A DNA stretch of 64,000 bases from assembly GCF_003600625.1 (NCBI RefSeq), contig NZ_CP032489.1, positions 3,844,001 through 3,908,000 of the forward strand, read 5' to 3'. Origin of the DNA: Arachidicoccus soli (GTDB lineage Bacteria > Bacteroidota > Bacteroidia > Chitinophagales > Chitinophagaceae). Positions 1-9,753 of the stretch are shown here, one piece after another (positions within the stretch are counted from its first letter, which is position 1; each line of letters begins with the position of its first letter). A program made the translations under genes and the position numbers. Under the pieces are notes generated by a model. The model searched no databases, was not told where the DNA came from, and worked only from the letters and a program-made list of their open reading frames with translations.

Positions 1-280
1 TGTATCCACCAATGTCACAGTTGTCTAAAAACTGATTTATCTCATTGGCTATTTCTTTAAAAGTGGGCGCATCTTTTACCATTTCATCAGATATACCATG
101 GATATCTTGAGCACCTTTAGGAATAGGCATTTGCGGATTTACAAGCTTGCGCTTACGTTGCTGTTCTCCGGTAGGTAAGGTTTTTACGATAGCAATTTCT
201 ACAATTCTATCAGTTACTGTATTGATGCCTGTCGTTTCTAAATCAAAAATAGCCAGCGGCCTTTGCAATTGAATATTCAT
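1..280 (-). CDS. DnaQ-like 3'-5' exonuclease, N-terminal part (runs off the window)
   Basis: The minus strand encodes 93 residues starting at the ATG at 280 and running off the left edge. The motif DLETTG at residues 13-18 is the ExoI motif of the DEDD exonuclease family (D13 and E15 bind metal), and HGIS near residue 61 fits the ExoII neighbourhood. The family includes the proofreading epsilon subunit of DNA polymerase III and related single-domain exonucleases; Bacteroidota often carry it fused to a GIY-YIG domain, which cannot be seen here because the C-terminus is missing. It lies two bases downstream of mpl on the same strand and is probably co-transcribed with it. The family is clear; the exact role is not. 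Confidence 0.85.
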   Translation of the reverse strand, partial: MNIQLQRPLAIFDLETTGINTVTDRIVEIAIVKTLPTGEQQRKRKLVNPQMPIPKGAQDIHGISDEMVKDAPTFKEIANEINQFLDNCDIGGY

Positions 281-282
281 GT

Positions 283-1632
283 TTAACCCTTTATAGTAGA
301 TAAAATATCGATCCCATCAAAGCTACCGCTACTCATCAGTAACAAATTACAATTTTGCAAATGAATCGTTTGTAAAAACGAAGATAAGTCCTCTTTGTTA
401 TTTATAACGAATAAATTGTCTTTTGCAAAACCATTCAGCACAGAAGTTTTAGGCAATAGTGGCATACGTTTTAGCTCTAATGCATGGGGTGAATAAAAGA
501 CAACTGCCACATCAGCCAGTTCCAAACTACCTTTATATTGATGAAGAAAGTTTTCATTAAGACTACTAAAAGTATGTAGCTCCAAAACAGCCACTAGTTG
601 CCTATCAGGAAACTGCTGCTTCACCGCATCTACAGTAGCCCTCACCTTGCTGGGCGCATGTGCAAAATCTCGATAAACAGTAGTGTTTTCATTAGAAAAA
701 ATCACTTCCAGTCTTTTAGATGCACCGCTAAAACTTTGAATACCTTGAACAAAATCTTTTGCACTAATACCCAATTCTTTACAAACAAAATAGGCAGCAT
801 TTAAATTGAGTAAATTGTGATTTCCAAAAACACTTATAGTAGCTGAATTGCTTTCAATCTCAATAATTGTTTCGCCATTTTCAATTTGATGATCGGGCAA
901 ATGATAAGGTTGGTAACGAATATCACTTCGCTTATTTTCTTCTATTAAATCTTTTAATATACTATCCGTTTCATTGTAAATTAAAATTCCGCCCTTTTCA
1001 ATCTTTTGAATAAAGATTTTAAATTGTTCCAAATAAAAATCGAATGTTGGAAAAACATTAATATGATCCCAAGCGATGCCCGTTAATACAGCAATATGTG
1101 GAAATAGGAAATGAAATTTAGGTCTTGGCTCCAAAGTACTCGCCGGGTATTCATCTGCCTCGCATACAATTATAGGTGCATCAGTAATATTCACACTTTG
1201 TGAAAACCCTTCTAATTTTGCGCCTACCAAATAATCGAAAGATGTTTTTGTTTGTTGCAATACATGCATCAGCATAGCGGTAGTAGATGTTTTTCCATGA
1301 CTTCCACCGATAGCAACACGTTTTTTATTCTTACTTTCTTGATATATATATTCTGGGAAAGAATATATTTTTAACCCTAATTCCTTTGCCTTTAAAAGTT
1401 CTGGATTATCGGCTTTGGCATGCATACCCAATATCACTGCATCAATATTTTTGTTAATGTTTTCCGGATGCCAACCTATATCTTTTGGCAATAAATTTTC
1501 GGATTGCAAATTTGATTTTGCTGGTTCAAAAATCTCATCGTCAGAGCCTGAAACGATATAGCCTTTTTTGTGCAAAGCAATAGCAAGCTGGTGCATTACG
1601 CTGCCGCCAATTGAAATAAAGTGTATATGCAT
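283..1632 (-). CDS. mpl: UDP-N-acetylmuramate--L-alanyl-gamma-D-glutamyl-meso-diaminopimelate ligase
   Basis: A Mur ligase family protein of 449 residues, the usual length for Mpl. It re-attaches the recycled tripeptide L-Ala-gamma-D-Glu-meso-DAP to UDP-MurNAc in the cytoplasm (peptidoglycan recycling). The N-terminus has the Rossmann-type start IHFISIGG, followed by the ATP-binding loop GGSHGKTST at residues 109-117 and the central-domain stretch DEYPAS near 160. Mpl is distinguished from MurC by the GSHGKTST wording and by the SDD-E-F pattern around residue 30. The gene ends two bases before the exonuclease gene and is divergent from ytxJ, with about 97 bp between the two starts. It appears intact and part of the core genome. 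Confidence 0.9.
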   Translation of the reverse strand: MHIHFISIGGSVMHQLAIALHKKGYIVSGSDDEIFEPAKSNLQSENLLPKDIGWHPENINKNIDAVILGMHAKADNPELLKAKELGLKIYSFPEYIYQESKNKKRVAIGGSHGKTSTTAMLMHVLQQTKTSFDYLVGAKLEGFSQSVNITDAPIIVCEADEYPASTLEPRPKFHFLFPHIAVLTGIAWDHINVFPTFDFYLEQFKIFIQKIEKGGILIYNETDSILKDLIEENKRSDIRYQPYHLPDHQIENGETIIEIESNSATISVFGNHNLLNLNAAYFVCKELGISAKDFVQGIQSFSGASKRLEVIFSNENTTVYRDFAHAPSKVRATVDAVKQQFPDRQLVAVLELHTFSSLNENFLHQYKGSLELADVAVVFYSPHALELKRMPLLPKTSVLNGFAKDNLFVINNKEDLSSFLQTIHLQNCNLLLMSSGSFDGIDILSTIKG

Positions 1633-1729
1633 TTTTCTTAAGAAGACCTTTTGTTATTGGCTGCAAAGTTTAATTAAAAAATTAGGATATAAATTATTTA
1701 CTTTGATAAAATTTAAAATTACAGAACTT

Positions 1730-2056
1730 ATGGATTGGAATATTTTGAATGATGTAAATCAATTAGAAGAAATAAAACAAAAATCTCTTGAAAAGCCCCA
1801 GGTTATTTTTAAACATAGCACAAGATGTCCTATAAGTAGTATGATTCTGAACCGCATCGAACGTGAAGAAACAGTTCCCAATATAGATTTTTACTATCTG
1901 GATTTAATAAAATACCGAAATATTTCAGATACTGTTGCAACACTTTTTAAGGTAGAGCACGAATCTCCACAAATTTTGTTGATACAAGGAGGAAAATGTA
2001 CATACAATGAAAGTCATTATGGAATAATGATAGCTGAGATAACTGACAGGATTTAG
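1730..2056 (+). CDS. ytxJ: Bacillithiol system redox-active protein YtxJ
   Basis: A protein of 108 residues when read from the ATG at 1730; upstream in-frame codons exist but lie inside the promoter region of the divergent mpl gene, so the later start is preferred. It has a thioredoxin-like layout with a single cysteine in HSTRCPISS (C33), the monothiol motif of the YtxJ (DUF2847) family, and a beta strand ESPQILLIQGGK near residue 80. The family is a predicted bacilliredoxin that removes bacillithiol from protein thiols in the cytoplasm. Its stop codon overlaps the end of a convergent gene remnant at 2053. Family assignment is firm; substrate specificity is not known from sequence. Confidence 0.85.
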   Translation: MDWNILNDVNQLEEIKQKSLEKPQVIFKHSTRCPISSMILNRIEREETVPNIDFYYLDLIKYRNISDTVATLFKVEHESPQILLIQGGKCTYNESHYGIMIAEITDRI

Positions 2057-2205
2057 CCAATTAAATATTTTTGTTGAACTACTGATTTCAATTCTTCAGA
2101 AACTACTGTAGTTTCAGCATGTGAAATCTCCCAAGATTTGCTTTTCAGGAAACGTGTTTTGAAATAAACAGCTGATTTACCAATCAATTCTTTTCCATCA
2201 AGCAT
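2053..2205 (-). pseudogene. Short coding-like remnant, C-terminal end of an unrecognised gene
   Basis: The minus strand has an open frame of 50 codons from an ATG at 2205, with a protein-like, lysine-rich composition (starts MLDGKELIGKS, ends VVQQKYLIG). The frame stays protein-like for six codons upstream of that ATG and then hits a TAG preceded by another stop, so the original gene probably continued further and has lost its 5' part. Its stop overlaps the stop of ytxJ. I do not recognise the family. It could be a genuine 50-residue protein, but a gene remnant is likelier. The following 168 bp up to the GH76 gene show no gene. Confidence 0.35.
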
Positions 2206-2373
2206 AACAGAATAAGCATCCTATCACCAATATTTAGGTTAAGCCCGACAGTATTTCTGAGAATAAATACTAAAATGTTTTTGTGCATTTAAATGAACAG
2301 ATAAACGTAAGAAAAAAATCGGCGTGAGCAGTCATCATATTTTGCAAAAAATCATAATATAAAACGCTATATA

Positions 2374-3522
2374 TTACAACAAGTTTTTCTTGCTCAATAA
2401 TGCTGCAGCTTCCATCAACATACAACCACTTTCTTCTGTTGTAAGATCGGACGAATTTCCTGGCATTTTCTTCCAATAAGAACCAAATAACCCCAATTGT
2501 TTATTTGTACCTTGATACCATAATGTTTCCGCATTTAATTTCAAGAAAGCAATATACCTTTTTTTGACAGATTCTTCCAAATCAGGGCACAAAATCAACT
2601 GTGTAAAATAACGTACAAACACCCCTTTGAACAAGCCGCCATCACCCTCACCTTCGTCATGGAGTAATCTATCTGAGGTTGTAAGAGAAGAACTACTTAA
2701 TGTATTATCAGCTATATTTTCGGCATCATTTAAATATGCAGGATCTTTAGTAATATTGTATAATTCCACTGCAGCTCCAATCATTAAGCCTTGATTATAA
2801 GTAAAGGCCCAAGTATCTCTTTGACCATCACCATTACTGTTGATACCATCATTTACAAATCCAGTGTTTGCATCATAAAGAGAGTCTTTGACCCAGTTGT
2901 AGATCTTTTTTGCCCAATCCAAGTCATCAGGGTTTTTAAACCTTTCATACAACCTTGCAGCCAAGATACATGCAGGGCCATTTGCCGGGGTATTTTTATA
3001 AGCCAATTTTCCTTTGTTCCAAGCAATGCCCCCACCTTCATTAGCGTTCCAACCAGTTTTTATATCCGTCCAAATTACATTGGCAGCCGTTTTAAATTTA
3101 TCGTCACTAGTGGCATCATAAGCACGCAAAATAGCTAATGCATTCCACCCCATATCATCATAAAAATAATTCAGAAATGTATTGCCATTTTTTTGCTGTA
3201 CACCTGTGTACCATTTATCAAAATAGCTTTTGTATTTATTATCTTGGGTTCTACTATATGCATCAAGCAAAACGTCTAACCCATGGGCTTGCGGCCAATA
3301 ATTAAAGGCCGCATCTACATTACTTTTATTGAAATATCCAGGATTGCTATTCCAATAATTATTTATTAAAAAGCTGGTACTGCTGTCTGCAGAAGCTTGC
3401 CAATCTATTGGATAACGATTTACGCCATCTTGAGTACTAAAATCATAATCATAATTTTTTGTGCAAGAACCTAATGCTACGCATGCCAATAAAAAGCCTG
3501 CCATCAAATATTTTATTTTCAT
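2374..3522 (-). CDS. GH76 family lipoprotein (predicted endo-alpha-1,6-mannanase)
   Basis: A protein of 382 residues with a lipoprotein signal (lipobox ending at C20, LGSC), so probably anchored in the outer membrane or periplasm. The alpha/alpha toroid of GH76 is recognised from NYWPQAHGLDVLLDAY near 75-90, the paired catalytic aspartates in YDDMGWNALA (D122, D123), the glycine-rich GGGIAWN near 163 and YKNTPANGPACILAARLY. GH76 enzymes cut alpha-1,6-linked mannan backbones of fungal or bacterial cell walls. It is the last gene of the SusC-SusD-SusE operon, 44 bp after susE. A second GH76 gene stands at the other end of the locus. The substrate is inferred from family knowledge only. Confidence 0.85.
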   Translation of the reverse strand: MKIKYLMAGFLLACVALGSCTKNYDYDFSTQDGVNRYPIDWQASADSSTSFLINNYWNSNPGYFNKSNVDAAFNYWPQAHGLDVLLDAYSRTQDNKYKSYFDKWYTGVQQKNGNTFLNYFYDDMGWNALAILRAYDATSDDKFKTAANVIWTDIKTGWNANEGGGIAWNKGKLAYKNTPANGPACILAARLYERFKNPDDLDWAKKIYNWVKDSLYDANTGFVNDGINSNGDGQRDTWAFTYNQGLMIGAAVELYNITKDPAYLNDAENIADNTLSSSSLTTSDRLLHDEGEGDGGLFKGVFVRYFTQLILCPDLEESVKKRYIAFLKLNAETLWYQGTNKQLGLFGSYWKKMPGNSSDLTTEESGCMLMEAAALLSKKNLL

Positions 3523-3566
3523 AGAATAAATTTCTAATTTTTTTTAAAATCATATATAGAATCTAA

Positions 3567-4709
3567 TTATTGATCTACAATTACTTCGTGTGTATAATTG
3601 GCTATATCCGGAGATAAGTAAAAATTCACGTCGCAATTATGCAAGTCACACTCGCCTCTAAACTTGAAACAATAATCATATTGAGAGCTGTTTACAGGGA
3701 ATAGGTAATAAAAGTTGGCTGGAGTTGTAGCGTCGGGTCTGTTATTATCACTGTTAATACTACCCCACCAAATATAGCTATCTGAAGTGCCATCATTTAT
3801 TAACATTCTAAACTTGTATCTTTCATCTCTCCCCCAACTTTCTTGATGAAAAGTTATTAATTGATTTTTGGCTTTCCATATCCCGTCATGGTCATAAGTA
3901 AGATTAAATGTTGCTTGATTGTAACCTGCAAACCATAATGCCAATTCTTTTATCTGTTGGAATTTAGCATTCACCAAATTAAAGTCTAAAGCCATATGAT
4001 AGACCTTTGTAACAGGGTCGGAAACAGTTGTCTCGCCTGCTCCCTCGTGAATTATATTATCCGAACCCAAATAATATTCATTGGGTTGATTACTCGTAAT
4101 ATTATCCACAAAATGGTAGGTACCCGATTTTAATGACGTATATATCTCATATTTTCCATTATCGGTTTGTTTTAGTTTAATTGCTTTGGAAAGATCTGTT
4201 CCCCCTTCAGTGGCACTTCCGGTAATGTACAATTGTGCAGGAGGGTTGTCGATACCTAAAGGTCTTTTTATTTCTACTATTCTTGTAGAATCCGCCTGTA
4301 CAGCATTTACTCCTTTAGATGAAAAAACAGTCCACTTAAACTTTGCACTCTCCAGTGGCTGTAAGCCCGCAAGCTTTGCAATTTTATTCAATACATCTTT
4401 AGTAAGTGTTGCTTTATTGTACAATCCATTGCCGTCGGAAGGCATCGTATAGATTGGGTTAGAAAAATTTCCATCGACTTTTGAAAATGCCACGGAATAC
4501 AGAACGAGGCCACCATCTTCTGCGCGTGCCTGATCCCATTCAAATAATACTGAAGAAGTAGTACTCAGGTCTAATAGTTGATTATTCTCAGGAGAAAATA
4601 ATGTTTTCACAGAACTGACATTTGTGTTGAGAACATTGTCACTTTTTTTGCATCCAAAAAATATTAAAGTGCAAAAAGCAAAGAATAAATATTTATTTAA
4701 TTTTTTCAT
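3567..4709 (-). CDS. SusE-like outer membrane glycan-binding lipoprotein
   Basis: A lipoprotein of 380 residues (lipobox FFGC, lipidated C20). After the signal comes a SusE-type N-terminal fibronectin-like region (LFSPENNQLLDLSTT, FEWDQARAEDGG near residues 37-68). Two repeated domains follow that open with LYITGSATEGG near 160 and LALWFAGYNQATF near 255, the pattern of starch-binding SusE/SusF domains that carry surface aromatic residues. It sits between susD and the GH76 gene, 44 bp from each, on the same strand. The likely role is to hold oligosaccharide at the cell surface beside the SusCD transporter. The binding specificity cannot be read from the sequence. Confidence 0.8.
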   Translation of the reverse strand: MKKLNKYLFFAFCTLIFFGCKKSDNVLNTNVSSVKTLFSPENNQLLDLSTTSSVLFEWDQARAEDGGLVLYSVAFSKVDGNFSNPIYTMPSDGNGLYNKATLTKDVLNKIAKLAGLQPLESAKFKWTVFSSKGVNAVQADSTRIVEIKRPLGIDNPPAQLYITGSATEGGTDLSKAIKLKQTDNGKYEIYTSLKSGTYHFVDNITSNQPNEYYLGSDNIIHEGAGETTVSDPVTKVYHMALDFNLVNAKFQQIKELALWFAGYNQATFNLTYDHDGIWKAKNQLITFHQESWGRDERYKFRMLINDGTSDSYIWWGSINSDNNRPDATTPANFYYLFPVNSSQYDYCFKFRGECDLHNCDVNFYLSPDIANYTHEVIVDQ

Positions 4710-4753
4710 TGATTGAAATTTTTCTATAAAAAGTTAAGTTTAATGTTTGATTT

Positions 4754-6373
4754 TTACCATCCAGGGTTTTGTCCAAGATTGGGGTTTAGGGCACGTTCGT
4801 CACGTGGAATAGGCCACAAATAATCTCTAGATGGATCAAATGTTCTAGATGCGGCCCTTATATAACCATTGTCGGTACTCAGATCTCCGAATTTTGCACC
4901 ATGTACATACCCGTTTAGAACTGAATCTGCAGTTTTCCATCTTTTTATATCATAAATTCTAAGCCCTTCCAATGCCAACTCAGATCTTCGTTCTGTTCTG
5001 ATAATTTTACGTAAATCACTTTGTGACCAGCTTGAATTAAAATTAAGCGCACCGGCATCAGTAAAGCCGGCTCTTTGTCTGATAGGCTTTATTGTTTCAT
5101 TCCAAATTGTCTCGTCAAATTTGTTTAATTCATTTTCAGCTTCTGCATACATCAGTAAAACATCTGCATACCTAATCATTATGATGTCTAAACCTGAAAC
5201 AAAATTGTTTGCAGTTGGATCAAAATATTTCCGTACATAATATCCTGTTGGCGAAGCCACTGTTCCGGCTTTATATTCATCTGGAGCATTTGGATCAGGA
5301 TCTGTGCCTGGCTTTATGTAAATTGTTTTATAAGTATTATCAGGTTTCAACCATTGATAGCCATCATATACAATTGTCGCTGTAAGCCTTGGATCTCTAT
5401 TTTGATAAGGTGAATTTTCGTTGTAACCAGAACTAGCATCAGTAATAGATTTCCCATTCATCATCAAATAGTCGTTTACTAACTCTTGCGTAGGTGCAAA
5501 AGCATTTAAACGCGCCCCCACCGAAATGGGAACCATATCAATAAGTGTACTGTAAGTTCTTAAATTAGGAACATAACCAGAGCTAAGGACTACCTCGCTA
5601 TTGTTTTCATTCTGTGGCAAGAATAAACCCGAGTATGAAGGGAATAAACTATATGTACCATTGGATGGTGATCCAATTAATTTCTGACATTCATCAACCA
5701 CCCCCTGCCAATTACTTTCATAAAGATTAATTCTTGCTTTTAAAGCGATGGCTGCACCTTTGGAAATGCGGCCTATATCATTTCCTGTATAGGCAGTATT
5801 TACTGGCAATATAGATTCTACCGTATCTAACTCTTTTAAAATATTTTTTATAATATCGGCATGCTTAGTAGGTGCAATATTTTCTGATTCTACAATAGAA
5901 ATATCTTTTGTAAAATAAGGAACATCTCCCCACCAAGTAGTCAGTTTGAAATAATGATAATCTCTCAAAAACATAGCTTCTGCAGACATTCTATTTTTCT
6001 GAACATCAGTCATTCCAGGAACCGTATTTACATATTGCAAAATAGTGTTACTGGTTTTTATGCCACTGTAGTGAAACTTCCATTCGTCATCTAATCTTTG
6101 CAAAGATGCATCGTAAGCCCCTGAAGAAATTGAAGTAACGCCATCGTTATCTCCACGTCCGTCATATGCATTATCTGACATTGCATCGTTGTAGAAAAAA
6201 TAATCTGCATTGAGCATTTGACTATAGTCAGTATTTAATACCTGATTGGCTTTATCATAAGAGGTCCAATAATTCTCCTCAGTATATCTATCGGTTGGGA
6301 CTAGGTCTAATTTTTTACAAGACGAGGCCACAATCATTAATGTCAAACCAATAAATAATAATTTAATTTTCAT
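4754..6373 (-). CDS. SusD/RagB family nutrient-uptake lipoprotein
   Basis: A protein of 539 residues, typical SusD length, with lipobox ASSC (C19). The SusD signature is clear: RYTEENYWTSYDKANQVLN near the mature N-terminus, AEAMFLRDYHYFKLTTWWGDVPYFTK near residue 130 (TPR-like helices), the RYADVLLMYAEAENEL block near 400 and RRSELALEGLRIYDIKRW near 465, and the C-terminal LWPIPRDERALNPNLGQNPGW. SusD forms the lid over the SusC barrel and captures glycan. The gene starts 12 bp after the susC stop, so the two are translationally linked. It appears intact. Confidence 0.95.
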   Translation of the reverse strand: MKIKLLFIGLTLMIVASSCKKLDLVPTDRYTEENYWTSYDKANQVLNTDYSQMLNADYFFYNDAMSDNAYDGRGDNDGVTSISSGAYDASLQRLDDEWKFHYSGIKTSNTILQYVNTVPGMTDVQKNRMSAEAMFLRDYHYFKLTTWWGDVPYFTKDISIVESENIAPTKHADIIKNILKELDTVESILPVNTAYTGNDIGRISKGAAIALKARINLYESNWQGVVDECQKLIGSPSNGTYSLFPSYSGLFLPQNENNSEVVLSSGYVPNLRTYSTLIDMVPISVGARLNAFAPTQELVNDYLMMNGKSITDASSGYNENSPYQNRDPRLTATIVYDGYQWLKPDNTYKTIYIKPGTDPDPNAPDEYKAGTVASPTGYYVRKYFDPTANNFVSGLDIIMIRYADVLLMYAEAENELNKFDETIWNETIKPIRQRAGFTDAGALNFNSSWSQSDLRKIIRTERRSELALEGLRIYDIKRWKTADSVLNGYVHGAKFGDLSTDNGYIRAASRTFDPSRDYLWPIPRDERALNPNLGQNPGW

Positions 6374-6385
6374 AGAATACTTAAT

Positions 6386-9300
6386 TTAAAAGGTTACGTC
6401 TAATCCAAAACCATAATCTATTAGAGAAGGATAATTTCTGGCGCTATTTGCACCTCCAGTAGAGAGATTATTACTAAATTCAGTAGATTCCGGATCTACA
6501 AATTTTGTAGCGGCTAATGTCAATAAATTTTGACCCGTTAGGTAAAATCTCAATTTTTGAATTCCCATTTTCTTAGTTAAATGGTCTGGCAAAGAATATC
6601 CAAATTGTACATTTTTTAATCTTGCATATGCTCCATTAAAAATATTCAAATCGGAGCCCTTTCTAAAATTATTTGTATTGGAAGAGCTATTGGTCGTTGC
6701 CAAAATTGGGTATTTAGCATTCGGATTAGTAGGCGTCCAAAAATCTAATTGATGTTGAAATATTACATAAGAATAATTCACGTGAAATGGCTCTATCAAC
6801 TCTCCTCTCAACGCCATGTCTCTTTTTCCCACACCTTGAATTAATAAATTTAAATCGAAGTTTTTAAACCCTAAATCATAATTTAAACCAAAAGTATAAC
6901 GTGGAAATGGATTCCCTAATATATACCTGTCATTATCATCAATTATACCGTCACCATTCTTGTCTTTATAACTTATATCACCAGGCTGTACGGCAAGCCC
7001 TACAAATTTGGGCTTGTTTTGTACATCATCTAAATTTTGGAAAAAGCCATCTCTTTTAAACCCTACATAAGAACCAATAGGTATTCCTTTGGCATAAATA
7101 ATCTGTAATTCACCAATTGATTGAATGCGATCTTGACCATTGGCCATTTTTACAATTTCATTTTTAGTGTCCCCAATATTGAATGAAAGTGAATGATCAA
7201 ATAATACACCATGAGATTTGTAGTTAATGGTCAATTCCCAACCTCTATTTCTTACTGAAGCAATATTAAAATCGACATTACTTCCTCCATAAGTTCCTGG
7301 TAGATTAGGTTGCTGAAGAATATTTGTAGTTAGTTTATTAAAATAATCAAACGTAACACTTAGTTTATTATGAAACATTGCGATATCTGTACCTACATTA
7401 AATGTGTGTGCAGTCTCCCATCTAATGTCTGGGTTTGCAGTATTAAAACCAGTACCAGCGACTGAATTATTATTAAATCCGTAAGCATTAGAAAACACAA
7501 AATAAGTAGTCTGGTATTGATAATTTCCCACATTTTGATTACCTAAAATACCATAAGAGGATCTAAGTTTTAATTCATCTACAAAGTTGGAAATCTTTCC
7601 CTGTTGGAAGAAGTTTTCTTTACTGATTAACCAGCCTCCAGAGATTGATGGGAAATAACCCCAGCGATTATTTACCGAAAACTTTGAGGATCCGTCTGCT
7701 CTAAAAGCAACTTCACCAAAATATTTATTATCATAAGAATAAGTAGCACGACCAATATAAGAGTTCAATGCAGACTCGTTAGTTCCTTGGGGGGTGATTT
7801 GTTGCTGCCCCACATCTGCGATTGTATTAGAACCTGGCAAATCTAAATCTGGTGAGGTATATTCCAATGCTACATGGTTCGATTTACTGGTGTTGGATTC
7901 TGAAGTAATGCCTCCCATTACCAAGAAATTGTTTTTGCCAATTGTACGTGTGTATTGCAAAAGCAATTGCGAATTGAGTAAAATATTTTTTGAATTCTGA
8001 TCACCAGTTGTTGATCCCAAAGAACTCCCATAAACGCCGGATGGGTCTCCACCAACTGGTGTTCCAGGTCTATAAAATGGAACATAATCTGTTCTATAAA
8101 ATTCGTGATTTGCATCTAAAGTTCCTCCAAACACACCTTTCAAGGACAAGCCTCTCGCAAGCGATAAATCACCCGAAATAGTCCCGAAGAGGTTATCATT
8201 GTCATATTCTCGGTAACCTCCCTTTTCTAAAATTCCCAATGGATTAAATTGCGCCAATACATCGTTAATCAAATATCTTCCCAAAGAATCTTTTAATGCA
8301 TATAGCGGCGGTGTTCTCTCCGCATCAGCCACAAGCGTACCTGTGCTATAGGAATGATCACGAATTTCATTTCGAGTATAAGCCAATATACTAGTAACTT
8401 TTAATCGACCTACGGTAGATGCCAAATTCATACGATAATTATAGCGCTTCAAGCCTTTTTGTGGACCAACAAAATTGCTACCTTCATCCATATAACCTGC
8501 CGAGATCATATAATTTGTGTTCCCACTTCCACCACTTATACTTAAGTTATGATTTTGCTGTACAGCATCTTTAAAAATGGCATTTAGAATCCATTCTTGA
8601 TCACCGCTTTCTTTCTGCTTTTCAATATCTAAAGGACTGTAAGTAGGTGTTTGCCCGACATTCACCAATGCTTGATCCTTTAATATCATATTTTCATATC
8701 CAGGAACTGGCTTTATATAAAAATGCGGATGAATAATACTCGCTATGCCGTTGTAAGTAATTTTACCGGGGCCAGCTTTACCCATTTTTGTAGTTACCAA
8801 AATAACGCCATTTGCTGAACGTGAACCGTAAATAGCCGCCGCTCCCGCATCCTTCAAAATAGAAATACTGGCAATGTCATTTGGATTAAGTGAATTCAAG
8901 TCGCCTCCAATCAACCCATCAATTACCACCAGAGGTGTATTATCCCCCAAAGTACCTACCCCTCTTAAATTAATATTTACACCTTGTCCAGGTTCGAAGC
9001 TTTTTTGCTGAATAACCAAACTTGGCGAAGTCCCTTCTAAGGCCTGCGTAACATTGGGAACGGCTCTGCTCGTTAATTTATCCCCGGCTACTACATCAAC
9101 ACCGCCGGTTACACTTATCTTCTTTTGTGTTCCATAACCTACCACTACCACTTGATCCAACTCATTATCTTTTTCATTTCTTTCTAAGACAATGTTTAAA
9201 GCACTATTACTTCCAACAACTACTTTTTTTGAATTATACCCTATAAAAGATACAAGTAGCGTGTCTGCATCATTCTTTACGTCCAATGTGAAAGTTCCAT

Positions 9301-9553
9301 CAGCATTGGTAAAAGTTCCAGTCTTTTCTCCAATTATCAAGACCGAAGCTCCAGATAAGCTTTTATTATCAGTATTTTTTACCACACCAGAAATTTGCCT
9401 ATTTACGGCTTGTGCCCACAACGAGCCAGTGAACAAAACAGCAATTAACAAAAGCGGAATTTTATTAATCTTTGGCAAGAAATTAATTGAATGCTCAATT
9501 GGCTTTTTTGACATAGTTTTTTTATTATTAAAATATTTGAAATAATTATTCAT
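6386..9553 (-). CDS. SusC/RagA family TonB-dependent outer membrane transporter
   Basis: A protein of 1055 residues that imports glycan fragments in partnership with SusD, driven by TonB. Order of parts: signal peptide with hydrophobic stretch IPLLLIAVLFTGSLWAQ, a carboxypeptidase-regulatory-like beta domain (residues about 50-135), the SusC box VVVVGYGTQKK near 140, the plug domain with GSRSANGVILVTTK near 255, then the barrel ending in a terminal aromatic (GFGLDVTF). Translation may start at 9553 or at the in-frame ATG at 9514 (MSKKPIEH), which gives a shorter pre-signal region. An IS lies 200 bp upstream, but the gene is whole because its 5' end was duplicated with the target site. Confidence 0.95.
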   Translation of the reverse strand: MNNYFKYFNNKKTMSKKPIEHSINFLPKINKIPLLLIAVLFTGSLWAQAVNRQISGVVKNTDNKSLSGASVLIIGEKTGTFTNADGTFTLDVKNDADTLLVSFIGYNSKKVVVGSNSALNIVLERNEKDNELDQVVVVGYGTQKKISVTGGVDVVAGDKLTSRAVPNVTQALEGTSPSLVIQQKSFEPGQGVNINLRGVGTLGDNTPLVVIDGLIGGDLNSLNPNDIASISILKDAGAAAIYGSRSANGVILVTTKMGKAGPGKITYNGIASIIHPHFYIKPVPGYENMILKDQALVNVGQTPTYSPLDIEKQKESGDQEWILNAIFKDAVQQNHNLSISGGSGNTNYMISAGYMDEGSNFVGPQKGLKRYNYRMNLASTVGRLKVTSILAYTRNEIRDHSYSTGTLVADAERTPPLYALKDSLGRYLINDVLAQFNPLGILEKGGYREYDNDNLFGTISGDLSLARGLSLKGVFGGTLDANHEFYRTDYVPFYRPGTPVGGDPSGVYGSSLGSTTGDQNSKNILLNSQLLLQYTRTIGKNNFLVMGGITSESNTSKSNHVALEYTSPDLDLPGSNTIADVGQQQITPQGTNESALNSYIGRATYSYDNKYFGEVAFRADGSSKFSVNNRWGYFPSISGGWLISKENFFQQGKISNFVDELKLRSSYGILGNQNVGNYQYQTTYFVFSNAYGFNNNSVAGTGFNTANPDIRWETAHTFNVGTDIAMFHNKLSVTFDYFNKLTTNILQQPNLPGTYGGSNVDFNIASVRNRGWELTINYKSHGVLFDHSLSFNIGDTKNEIVKMANGQDRIQSIGELQIIYAKGIPIGSYVGFKRDGFFQNLDDVQNKPKFVGLAVQPGDISYKDKNGDGIIDDNDRYILGNPFPRYTFGLNYDLGFKNFDLNLLIQGVGKRDMALRGELIEPFHVNYSYVIFQHQLDFWTPTNPNAKYPILATTNSSSNTNNFRKGSDLNIFNGAYARLKNVQFGYSLPDHLTKKMGIQKLRFYLTGQNLLTLAATKFVDPESTEFSNNLSTGGANSARNYPSLIDYGFGLDVTF

Positions 9554-9753
9554 AAGTAAAAAATAAATTTTGTAAGCAATATTTCATTATCTTACCACAA
9601 AGGAAAATGAGAGAATATTACATTAGAAAAATCGATTTTTTTAATGAAAAATTTAATAAGAAGTACCTTAAAGTATTACTTACCTCCATCTATTAGAAAG
9701 ATATTTTTTATAGCTTGTGGTGGTATAGATAAAGAAGGGGTGGTAAAATATTT
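9358..9753. repeat. Left copy of a 396-bp direct repeat flanking the IS (long target duplication)
   Basis: Bases 9358-9753 are repeated without visible differences at 11359-11754, one copy on each side of the insertion sequence at 9754-11358. This copy holds the first 66 codons of the functional susC gene and its upstream 200 bp, and ends inside the half-palindrome AGAAGGGGTGGTAAAATATT. Variable target duplications of up to several hundred bp are a described property of IS1634-type elements, so one transposition event explains the repeat. Confidence 0.9.

Noticed and set aside
2270-2476. Minus-strand open frame overlapping the end of the GH76 gene
   Set aside because: It is an out-of-frame shadow of the GH76 3' end extended into non-coding DNA.
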